64,000 bases of DNA, from the NCBI RefSeq assembly GCF_004375085.3, contig NZ_SNAQ03000007.1, positions 124,001 through 188,000 of the forward strand, read 5' to 3'. The first letter of the stretch is position 1; each line of letters opens with the position of its first letter. This DNA is from Lewinella sp. W8 (lineage in GTDB: Bacteria > Bacteroidota > Bacteroidia > Chitinophagales > Saprospiraceae). The notes under the pieces were generated by a model, which saw nothing but the letters and a program-made list of their open reading frames with translations, had not been told where the DNA came from and searched no databases. Positions 26,405 to 33,607 of this stretch are shown here, piece by piece. The translations under genes were made by a program, and so were the position numbers.

Positions 26405-27610
26405 ATGACCCTGAAGTTTTGGTGGCGGATCCCCCTACCGCTGCTCTTTTGCCAATTGCTTTGCACCTGCGGTGACGACACCTCAACGCACAACTTTGAC
26501 CCCACCGGCCGCACCTTTGCCTACGACCCCAGCAATGCGGTGACGGAAGACCTGCCCTTTTACCTGCAGCCCCTGCAACTGGGGGATCGCCTGACGTTTG
26601 GGCCAGACTCCGTAATCATTACCAACGTCTTCTCTCACCGCCTGGATACCTTCCCGCTGCGTAATCCGGTGCTGGAGGATACCGCCCAACTGACCCTGGA
26701 CTACGAGCTGGCCCCCGACTCCTCCCTCCGGATTTCCCTCTGGGCCGCCGACGAACGGGTGTCGAGCCGCTGGTTTGCGCCCCACACGGACACCGATCAA
26801 CCCCTGAGGATTGACGAATGGGTGGGGAACACTTATGCACTACCCGGGGAAGACACCAGATCCCGGCGGGTGTACTTCGGCCACCATTCCTGGCGGGACG
26901 GAAAAACCATCCGGGAGCAGTACGTAGCCCAGGTCCTGCCTACCTATACCGCGGAAAGCAGTCTGGCGCTGGTGGAACGGCCCGAAGGCTACGCGGAATA
27001 CGGATTTCTGATGCTGGAGCCTCACCCGGTACTCCGCTACCTGGACGGGGTCACGGGCGCTAATTTTAATTTCCAACTCGGTCGGAACGCGGAGGGCGAT
27101 CCCTATCTGGCCTACCGGACGGAAGACGGGGAAAGGGTGTTTTCTCAAGTGTTGCAGCCGCTGGAGAGTGTGGTGCCCCACTACGTGGATGAAGCCAAAC
27201 TCGCCGAGCGACTCAATCGCGGGCGTATCGTGGTTGATCGGGGGTTTTCGGTGACCGAAGCAACCGGGATTAGCTTCAATTACGAAAAGGACTTTATCCG
27301 CCGCGGCGGACTAACGCTTCAGGAACTGGATCGGCTGGAGTTCTTCTTTGATCCGCAGAGTCACGACTACAATTTCTTCGTGGGTGACCGGGCCATAAAG
27401 TCAGGCAAATGGGCGCTCTCCGGAGATCGGAACTACCTGATCCTTTCCGAAGAAGAGAGCCCCCGCCAGACCCTGCTGCCCCTGGTTAGCTTTGACGAGG
27501 AGGAAATTGCCTTCCGGATTCGGTTGCGGGTGAAAACCCCCGAACCGCGAGGTAAGGAGTTGCTGAGCTACTTCGACCTGGATGCCCTGATCAGGGTGCG
27601 CGAAAGCTGA
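26405..27610 (+). CDS. Lipoprotein of unknown function
   Basis: 401 residues. The N-terminus LPLLFCQLLCTCGDD has Cys residues at 16, 20 and 22; lipidation is likely at C20 or C22. The mature part is acidic and beta-rich, with no transmembrane segment. Segments such as RISLWAADERVSSRWFAP, GYAEYGFLMLEPHPVLRYLD and FFVGDRAIKSGKWALSGDRN give no recognisable family. The last ~60 residues, with KSGKWALSGDRNYLILSEEE, look like a lipocalin-type 'minimum-weight' strand pattern. Role unknown; probably at the outer membrane. Confidence 0.8.
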   Translation: MTLKFWWRIPLPLLFCQLLCTCGDDTSTHNFDPTGRTFAYDPSNAVTEDLPFYLQPLQLGDRLTFGPDSVIITNVFSHRLDTFPLRNPVLEDTAQLTLDYELAPDSSLRISLWAADERVSSRWFAPHTDTDQPLRIDEWVGNTYALPGEDTRSRRVYFGHHSWRDGKTIREQYVAQVLPTYTAESSLALVERPEGYAEYGFLMLEPHPVLRYLDGVTGANFNFQLGRNAEGDPYLAYRTEDGERVFSQVLQPLESVVPHYVDEAKLAERLNRGRIVVDRGFSVTEATGISFNYEKDFIRRGGLTLQELDRLEFFFDPQSHDYNFFVGDRAIKSGKWALSGDRNYLILSEEESPRQTLLPLVSFDEEEIAFRIRLRVKTPEPRGKELLSYFDLDALIRVRES

Positions 27611-27643
27611 TTTTCGGGGGCGGTCCATTCGGGGTGGCGCACC

Positions 27644-27651
27644 TATCTTGC
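27644..27651 (+). promoter_or_regulatory. -7 box for the carbohydrate kinase
   Basis: TATCTTGC, 25 nt upstream of the ATG at 27677. Confidence 0.5.
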
Positions 27652-27676
27652 GTCTTTACCCCAAAACGACCCCCCG

Positions 27677-29158
27677 ATGTATACCCTTGGATTTGATCTT
27701 GGCTCTTCCTCCGTAAAGGCTGCCCTGGTAGAGGTGGCGACCGGCAAGGTGCTGGCGCGCGTTACGGCGCCGGACCACGAAATGGGAATGGCCGTGCCGG
27801 AGCCCGGTTGGGCGGAGCAAAATCCCGCAGACTGGTACGCTTACGCCCGGGAAGCTACCCAGCAGATTCTGGCGCAGACGCAGGTGCAAAGTGATCAGGT
27901 TAAGGCCATCGGAATTGGGTACCAGATGCATGGGTTAGTGCTCGTGGATGAAGACCACGCCGTCGTACGACCGTCCATCATCTGGTGTGACGGGCGAGCG
28001 GTCAGCACCGGAGAGGCTTCCCTAAATTCCATCGGAGCGGAACGCTGCCTGGGGCATTGCCTGAACAGTCCGGGGAACTTCACGGCCGCGAAGCTGAAGT
28101 GGGTGGCCGACCACGAGCCCGAAAACTACCGGCGCGCCCGGTACGCCATGCTCCCCGGCGATTATCTGGCGCTGCGCCTGACGGGGGAAGCCACCACTAC
28201 GGTTACCGGACTGAGCGAAGGCGTCTTCTGGGACTTCAAAGAGAATGACCTGGCGCACCTCGTGCTGAACGACATGGACCTGGACGCTAAAAAGCTCCCT
28301 CCGCGGGTGCCGGCCGTAGGCCGGCAGGGTGTGCTGACCACGGCCGCAGCGGCCGACTTCGGGCTTGCCCCCGGAACGGTCGTCGGCTACCGGGCCGGAG
28401 ATCAGCCCAATAACGCCTTGAGCCTCAACGTGCTGGAGCCGGGGGAAGTCGCCGCCACCGGCGGCACCTCCGGGGTAGTGTACGGGGTGACCGACCGGCT
28501 GGCCTTCGACCCGGAACAGCGCGTCAATTCCTTCGCTCACATTAATCATACTTCCGGTGCAACCCGCATCGGGGTACTGCTCTGTATCAACGGTGCGGGT
28601 ATCCTGCACCGCTGGGTGCGCGAACAGGTTTGCGGACAGGACCTCAGCTACGGAGAAATGGAAGCCCTGGCCGCAGAGGTGCCCGCCGGGAGCGAAGGCC
28701 TCAGTTTCTTACCCTTCGGGAACGGCCCCGAGCGGATGCTGGGCAACCGCGTTGTGGGTGCGCACCTGCTGGGGGTAGACCTGAACCGCCACACCCGGGC
28801 ACACCTGGTCCGTGCCGGACTGGAAGGCGTAGCCTTTGCCTTCGTTTACGGCATGAAGGTCATGCAAAAGTTGGGCGTGGACCTGAGTACCATCCGGGTG
28901 GGTAACGACAATCTCTTCCAGAGCGCCGTTTTTGCCGGGACGGTCTCGGCGCTCACCGGCGCCACCATCGAGGTGCACAACACCACGGGGGCCGTAGGCG
29001 CAGCTTTGGCCGCCGGCGTTTCGGTGGGCTTATCCCCGGATTTATCCACGGCGCTGGGGCGCCAGGAAATAGTTTCGAGTATTCAGGAAGCCGCTACGGA
29101 GGAGCTGGCGGCGGCCTACGCGCAATGGTGTAACCGGCTGGAGAAAATGTTGGGGTGA
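27677..29158 (+). CDS. xylB: Xylulokinase-type FGGY carbohydrate kinase
   Basis: 493 residues, the usual length. FGGY kinases phosphorylate sugars such as D-xylulose. The ATP phosphate-binding loop is LGFDLGSSSVKAALVE (3-18). The substrate region contains YQMHGLVLVDE (about 82-92, compare QMHG of XylB) and the second phosphate motif is VAATGGTSGVVYG (about 258-270). RVGNDNLFQSAVFAGTVSAL and TGAVGAALAAGV are FGGY C-terminal landmarks. Xylulokinase is the best match because of QMHG, but no xylose isomerase or transporter is adjacent, so another pentulose is possible. Confidence 0.88.
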   Translation: MYTLGFDLGSSSVKAALVEVATGKVLARVTAPDHEMGMAVPEPGWAEQNPADWYAYAREATQQILAQTQVQSDQVKAIGIGYQMHGLVLVDEDHAVVRPSIIWCDGRAVSTGEASLNSIGAERCLGHCLNSPGNFTAAKLKWVADHEPENYRRARYAMLPGDYLALRLTGEATTTVTGLSEGVFWDFKENDLAHLVLNDMDLDAKKLPPRVPAVGRQGVLTTAAAADFGLAPGTVVGYRAGDQPNNALSLNVLEPGEVAATGGTSGVVYGVTDRLAFDPEQRVNSFAHINHTSGATRIGVLLCINGAGILHRWVREQVCGQDLSYGEMEALAAEVPAGSEGLSFLPFGNGPERMLGNRVVGAHLLGVDLNRHTRAHLVRAGLEGVAFAFVYGMKVMQKLGVDLSTIRVGNDNLFQSAVFAGTVSALTGATIEVHNTTGAVGAALAAGVSVGLSPDLSTALGRQEIVSSIQEAATEELAAAYAQWCNRLEKMLG

Positions 29159-29252
29159 GTTTGGGGGTATAGACGTATCTATACGTCAGGGATGGGGCCT
29201 CACCATAAATCAGGAGGTGCCTTCTTTCCCATCAAATCTCAAACATCCCACG

Positions 29253-30035
29253 TCAGACATCAGGTTCCGCCAGCACCCGCGTCCCCGACCCCGCGCGCAG
29301 CGCGGGCAAATCCCCGATGATCACCTCCCGGACGCCCGCCGCCACGGCGGCGAAGGCATTGTCCAGCTTCGGGATCATCCCCCCGGCGATGATCCCCTGG
29401 GAGCGATAGTCGGCGTAACGATCGGGGGTGAGCTCCCGAATGAGGGAGGTCGGATCGTTAATGTCCTCCATCACGCCGGGAAGTTCAAAGCAGTACCGGA
29501 GGGAAACCCCGAAGCCCGCCGCGGCCAGGGCGCGGGCGGTTTCGTTGGCGATGGTGTCGGCGTTGGTGTTGAGTAACTGTCCCTTCTGGTCGTGGGTGAT
29601 GGGACAAAGGACCGGGCGCAGTCCGCCGCGCAGTAGTTGTTCCAGCAGGGGAGCGTTCACGCTGCGGACGTCGCCGGCGTACCCGTAATCGATGTCCTTC
29701 ACCGGCCGTTTTTCGGCCAGGACGGCGTTGCCGTCGGCTCCACTCAGTCCGATGGCGTTACAGCCCCGGGCCTGGAGTTTGGCCACTACGGTCTTGTTCA
29801 GTAAACCGGCGTAGACCATGGTGACGATCTCCAGCGTGGCGGCATCGGTGATCCGTCGCCCGTCAATCATGACCGGCTGGCGGCCCATTTCGGAAATGAC
29901 CTGGCTGGCTTTTCTTCCTCCTCCGTGCACCAGAACGGCGGGCTCGGGGAGCTCCGCGAAATAATCCAGCGCCTCGTGCAGGGCCGCCGGATTATTGATG
30001 ATGTTGCCACCGATTTTAAGAATGGTAATGTTCAT
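29253..30035 (-). CDS. argB: Acetylglutamate kinase
   Basis: 260 residues. It phosphorylates N-acetylglutamate (in some Bacteroidota, N-succinylglutamate) in arginine synthesis. LKIGGNIINNP (6-16) carries the N-terminal lysine and glycine loop. PAVLVHGGGRKASQVISEMG is the Gly-rich substrate site, GLSGADGNAV the central motif and GGMIPKLDNAFAAVAAGV the C-terminal ATP-site signature with its Lys. No other arg gene is in the window. A TACATTTG box lies 19 nt before the start. Confidence 0.95.
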   Translation of the reverse strand: MNITILKIGGNIINNPAALHEALDYFAELPEPAVLVHGGGRKASQVISEMGRQPVMIDGRRITDAATLEIVTMVYAGLLNKTVVAKLQARGCNAIGLSGADGNAVLAEKRPVKDIDYGYAGDVRSVNAPLLEQLLRGGLRPVLCPITHDQKGQLLNTNADTIANETARALAAAGFGVSLRYCFELPGVMEDINDPTSLIRELTPDRYADYRSQGIIAGGMIPKLDNAFAAVAAGVREVIIGDLPALRAGSGTRVLAEPDV

Positions 30036-30054
30036 GACCAGCTGGGTTGCGCCC

Positions 30055-30062
30055 CAAATGTA
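30055..30062 (-). promoter_or_regulatory. -7 box for argB
   Basis: TACATTTG on the minus strand, a perfect consensus match. It shows argB can be transcribed independently of the gene at 30245. Confidence 0.65.
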
Positions 30063-30119
30063 AGGAAACGGGGAATTTCAGATTCTCCCACGATGGGGCC
30101 AGGAAAGATGGGGAGATGT

Positions 30120-30186
30120 AGCGACAAGGCATACCTTGTCGCCTACCGAATGCGCCCCGAAAACAACCGCGATTCCGCAGGAATCG
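30120..30186. repeat. Two short perfect hairpins upstream of argB
   Basis: GCGACAAGG pairs with CCTTGTCGC around CATA (about 30120-30141). GCGATTCC pairs with GGAATCGC around GCA (about 30168-30186). Neither has a T-run in the direction of transcription. Confidence 0.6.
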
Positions 30187-30244
30187 CTGGTGATCGGCTG
30201 GCCACCCAGTGGCTAGGTCCAACCAGCAACAGTGCTACCAGCAA

Positions 30245-31216
30245 CTAGTACACCGGCTCCACCGTCAGTCCGGCGCTGCGCAGTAGGGCAATGACGCCCC
30301 GCTCACCGCCCAGGTGACCGGCCCCCACGGCAAACAGCCGGGAACCTCCCTCCTCGGCCTCCATGGCCTGGCGGATCAGGGGAATCCAGTTCTGGTTGCG
30401 CTTGGTGAGCAGGAGCTCTTCAAAGCGGGCGACGCCGGCGGCTTCATCGCTAATGGAACTGGCCATTTCGGCCACGGCCCGCCGTTTGTACATGTCCACC
30501 ATCTGGTCGAGTTGGTTGGGGCCCTCTCTCTCTTCCCCGGCCATGTCGGCCTTGACGGCCTCGAAAAGCATGAGGGCCTGGGCGGTATAGGGGATGCTGT
30601 CAAAGAGGCTGAGCTGGAACTCCATGGTTTCCAGTCCGCTGATGCGTTTGTCGGCGGCCTGGGCGATGTCGGTCAGCTCCATTTCGTAGCTCTTCATTCC
30701 CCCGGCGGCCATGCCGCCGCCCTGACCCATGGCCTGCATATCCTGGCCCACCATGGCGGAGAGAAACAGCGGCTTCATCTTCTTGAAGAAGAAAAACGGG
30801 AGACCGCTTTCGGAGAAGTAGGCTTCCACCGAATCGTACTGCGCCTTGGGCAGCAGGTCTTCGAGGCTGGTGTCTCCGCGCATATTGATCTTGTTGAGCA
30901 GACCCATAATCTTGGCGGGGTTCTGCATGTCCCGGGGGTCAATCTCGAACACCACTTCCTTGCTGTCGTTGAGGGCGGCTACGACCGTATTGGGCAAAAA
31001 ATAATCCTCTTCGGGAATCAGGTGAATCGTTCCGTAAAGGTAGCTGGGGGCATCGATGCCGGGCGCAGAAATGCGCCAAAGCAGGGTAGTGTCGGTAGCG
31101 GTGGGGGCCAGGGGCGAGGCCGCGGGTGCCAGGTCCGCCCGTTGGGCCATGACTTCGGGTTGGAGGGCACCGAAGAAGAAAAGGGTAGTGAGGAAACAGA
31201 GGATAAGTGTCCGCAT
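30245..31216 (-). CDS. TraB/GumN-family protein
   Basis: 323 residues from ATG 31214-31216; the longer frame to 31273 adds a polar leader and crosses the promoter. A signal peptide (RTLILCFLTTLFFFGALQPE) ends at VMAQ. The TraB landmarks are SYLYGTIHLIPEEDYFLP near the start (GTIHL motif), EIDPRDMQNP, a central GLETMEFQLSLFDSIPYTAQ and the end SRLFAVGAGHLGGERGVIALL. This family has a metalloprotease-like Tiki/TraB fold; a GxxH and a GAGHL motif are its hallmarks. Periplasmic; substrate unknown. A Met/Gly-rich loop at about 165-180 is local. Confidence 0.9.
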   Translation of the reverse strand: MRTLILCFLTTLFFFGALQPEVMAQRADLAPAASPLAPTATDTTLLWRISAPGIDAPSYLYGTIHLIPEEDYFLPNTVVAALNDSKEVVFEIDPRDMQNPAKIMGLLNKINMRGDTSLEDLLPKAQYDSVEAYFSESGLPFFFFKKMKPLFLSAMVGQDMQAMGQGGGMAAGGMKSYEMELTDIAQAADKRISGLETMEFQLSLFDSIPYTAQALMLFEAVKADMAGEEREGPNQLDQMVDMYKRRAVAEMASSISDEAAGVARFEELLLTKRNQNWIPLIRQAMEAEEGGSRLFAVGAGHLGGERGVIALLRSAGLTVEPVY

Positions 31217-31237
31217 GGGATCGTAGCTATTGAGGGA

Positions 31238-31245
31238 TAAAGGTA
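31238..31245 (-). promoter_or_regulatory. -7 box for the TraB-family gene
   Basis: TACCTTTA on the minus strand, 21 nt upstream of the ATG at 31216. Confidence 0.55.
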
Positions 31246-31454
31246 CGATGCGCCGATCGGGCGGCGCGTGCACCGACCTAACTCAAACCGCCGATTGGTC
31301 CGCTCCATTGTTCTTGCCCGATGGCTTTTTACCTTCCACTTACAATTCCCACCAGCTCCGCGCTTTCCCATCAGGTGTGCACCTGCGGTGATCGCCAAAA
31401 AAATCAGGCAAGCGGATGGATTGTGCATGGGGTGAATTCCCAGATTACCTTCCT

Positions 31455-31462
31455 TACCTTTG
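31455..31462 (+). promoter_or_regulatory. -7 box of the DoxX-like gene
   Basis: TACCTTTG, perfect consensus, ends 5 nt before the ATG at 31468. It decides the start. Confidence 0.75.
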
Positions 31463-31467
31463 CGCTA

Positions 31468-31884
31468 ATGAAGGATATTACTGACTTATTGGGGCGCATT
31501 CTTCTGTCGTTCATCTTCTTTTTTGAGGCCTACGATTATTTTGCCTACGAGCGACTGAATAAGGAGGCGATGATCATCTACGGACTCACCTGGAATCAGG
31601 ACTTCCTACTCTACGGAGCCATTCTCCTCCTCCTGCTGGGTGCCCTCATGGTGCTGCTGGGCTACCGAATGCGACTGGGCGCCTTCCTGCTGATGATCTA
31701 CTGGGTACCCCTGACCTTCATCGTGCACGATTTCTGGGCCGAGGAGCCGGGTACGGCCGTCTTCCGGCTGCAAAGCCTGCTGTTCATGAAGAACATCGCC
31801 ATCACCGGGGGGCTCCTGATCGTGGCCACCCACACTTCGGGGAAATACCGGTTGAGACGGCTCTTCGCGACGACGAACGTTTAG
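31468..31884 (+). CDS. DoxX-like membrane protein
   Basis: 138 residues from ATG 31468; an upstream in-frame ATG at 31321 would give an implausible leader. Four membrane helices: LLGRILLSFIFFFEAYDYF, FLLYGAILLLLLGALMVLLG, LGAFLLMIYWVPLTFIV and SLLFMKNIAITGGLLIVAT. HDFW in the third loop and LLFMKNIAITGGLL match the DoxX family. DoxX proteins are linked to thiosulfate oxidation or redox homeostasis in a few organisms, but in general their role is open. The gene is followed by a dense field of repeats. Confidence 0.88.
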   Translation: MKDITDLLGRILLSFIFFFEAYDYFAYERLNKEAMIIYGLTWNQDFLLYGAILLLLLGALMVLLGYRMRLGAFLLMIYWVPLTFIVHDFWAEEPGTAVFRLQSLLFMKNIAITGGLLIVATHTSGKYRLRRLFATTNV

Positions 31885-32345
31885 AGCTGAGGCTGAGGAT
31901 AGGGCTGAGGATAAGGCTAAGGCTTTAGAATAATCTCCGGAGTAGGTTTGCTCCGCAAGCCGGTCGTAAAGACAAAGGCGGAGACTGAGGAGAAGGATCA
32001 TGATAAGTCTCCGGAGTAGGTTTACTCCATAAGCAGGTCGTTCTATTGCGGAGGGAAACGAATTCGGTGAGGACGCACAAAGGAGCAACGCGCTGCGCTT
32101 GTTGCACACTTCGTGGTCCAGGGAGGGAGATCTAAAACGGTCGATCCGTTCCCCGTCGAGTCATTCCCGCAGCGGAAGTAGACTAAGGAGAGGTGACTGG
32201 AAAAGGTCTGCTCCGCAGGCCGGTCGTTGAAGCTGAAGAGCAGGTAGGCAGTAGTGGGTAGAAGAGATGGATACATCCGGCTGAAGCAAGTCTTAACTGG
32301 CCGATCCCTTCCCCGTCGAGCCACTCCCGCAGCGGATAAATCACC
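31885..32345. repeat. Cluster of interspersed repeats A (three) and B (two)
   Basis: Purine-rich GGCTGAGGATA runs are followed by A copies at 31935-31972, 32009-32043 and 32200-32230 (GTTTGCTCCGCAAGC type hairpin, then CGGTCGT). B copies are at about 32136-32175 and 32297-32337 (CCCCGTCGAG followed by CTCCCGCAGCGGA or a close variant). The A and B modules alternate. No gene can be supported in this stretch. Confidence 0.8.
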
Positions 32346-32423
32346 ACGAAGGGCCCATAAATCGCGCAGGAATCATTAACCAACAAAACGGCCTAATCCC
32401 AAATTTTCTGCAACATCTTCTAG

Positions 32424-32446
32424 TTGGTTTATTTCGCTAAAACCAA
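32424..32446. promoter_or_regulatory. Candidate operator for the S24 regulator
   Basis: TTGGTTT (32424-32430) and AAACCAA (32440-32446) form an inverted repeat in an AT-rich stretch upstream of the S24 regulator. A promoter may follow: TTTG at 32476 and TAATTTG at 32501, 21 nt apart. Autorepression would fit but is inferred. Confidence 0.45.
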
Positions 32447-32534
32447 ATAATAATTTCAAGAAAATCCTTCTAAAGTTTGTGTTGTTGTTTTAAAATGTTT
32501 TAATTTGCTGGAGTAAACAACTGATACCACCAAT

Positions 32535-33266
32535 ATGATAACCCAAGATCGCCGGGAATTAAACGACCGTTTTAAGGAGGTTTTCCGGATTTTAGAGGAG
32601 CGTGGAGAAATCATCAAGAACGACCGCAACGGTCGGGGTCTTGGGGATTTTGCCAAGCGTATCCTGAACAACCGCTCCTACGGCCACATTATCCGTGCCT
32701 TTCTCAACGATGACGATAAGCGTTGCATCAACTACGAGCAGGCCCGTCGGGTGTGCCACGAATACGGTGTCAACATGGGCTACCTCCTGGAAGGAGACGG
32801 TACTCCCTTCGGCATGGAGCTTCCCGAACCCGTCGAAGTAGAAGGAGCGGACGTACCCCTCAACATCCTCTTTACCTCAACGGAAGCCTTTGCGGGAGCC
32901 AGTGTGGATTCCGATAGTTTCGTTACCGAAAACAACGACTTCTTCCGCTTACCCGGAATTTCCGGAAGTGGATACGTAGCCTTCCCCATCAACGGAAACA
33001 GCATGGAACCGGTGATCAACAACGGGGACGTGGTTATTTGTAAGGAAGTCGACGGACTGCATCAGGTGAAAGAGAATCGCATTTACGCCGTGCGCAGTAA
33101 CGGACGTCTTTGGGTAAAGTACGTGCAGAAGGTGCCCAACGGTAAGGGACGGATTACCGGCCTGAAGCTGATCTCGGCCAACTACCTCGAACATGATCCC
33201 TGGGTGGAGGAAGTAGATAAAAATACCCGCCTCTACGAAGTCGTACGGCGAGTAAGCGAAATATAG
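32535..33266 (+). CDS. LexA-like S24-family transcriptional regulator
   Basis: 243 residues. The N-terminal ~90 residues are a helical DNA-binding domain (DFAKRILNNRSYGHIIRAFL, YEQARRVCHEYGVNMGYLLE), best read as an XRE/CI-like helix-turn-helix. The C-terminal domain is an S24/LexA peptidase fold: GNSMEPVINNGD has the catalytic Ser156 and WVKYVQKV the Lys195, close to the LexA spacing. An Ala-Gly pair (A120-G121 in TEAFAGASV) sits where LexA/CI proteins self-cleave. It may respond to DNA damage or stress. No prophage genes are nearby. It ends with a strong terminator. Confidence 0.9.
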   Translation: MITQDRRELNDRFKEVFRILEERGEIIKNDRNGRGLGDFAKRILNNRSYGHIIRAFLNDDDKRCINYEQARRVCHEYGVNMGYLLEGDGTPFGMELPEPVEVEGADVPLNILFTSTEAFAGASVDSDSFVTENNDFFRLPGISGSGYVAFPINGNSMEPVINNGDVVICKEVDGLHQVKENRIYAVRSNGRLWVKYVQKVPNGKGRITGLKLISANYLEHDPWVEEVDKNTRLYEVVRRVSEI

Positions 33267-33306
33267 GTTGCAAAGAAGCGCTTCCGGAAACGGAAGAATA
33301 GGAACG

Positions 33307-33346
33307 AAAAGGTGGTTCTGGCCGTAGGTCAGCCCACCTTTTTTTT
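33307..33346 (+). terminator. Rho-independent terminator after the S24 regulator
   Basis: AAAAGGTGG...CCACCTTTT, extended inward by CTGGCC/GGTCAG, with a run of eight T from 33339. Confidence 0.88.
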
Positions 33347-33607
33347 GAAACGGCAACGCGCATTGCGTTGCTGGGGCCATGGATTTCGGGCCATTTAAGA
33401 ACTTGTTTAGATGGTGGCCGTCTGGCCAACGCAGCTAGCACCAAAAATGGCCAAATGCGGGGCGATGGCTAAAGTCCCAACAAGCTCTGAACGCTTAATG
33501 GCAGATAAAGCGCCATTTTATCCTGCTGTTTTTTGTTTTGCCTCCCGGGCCGACCTTGTCGGTTCCGGGAGCTTCATTTGTGCCAAGGTTGTTAGGTGAT
33601 ACCGTCG
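33347..33607. other. Intergenic region without a gene
   Basis: About 260 bp between the S24 terminator and the convergent GH3 gene (341 bp counting from the S24 stop). It includes an imperfect hairpin at about 33542-33571 (CTCCCGG-CCGAC / GTCGG-CCGGGAG). Short frames here have no family features. Confidence 0.5.

Noticed and set aside
32535-33266. Prophage repressor marking an integrated phage
   Set aside because: No integrase, structural or lysis genes on either side; neighbours are repeats and chromosomal enzymes.
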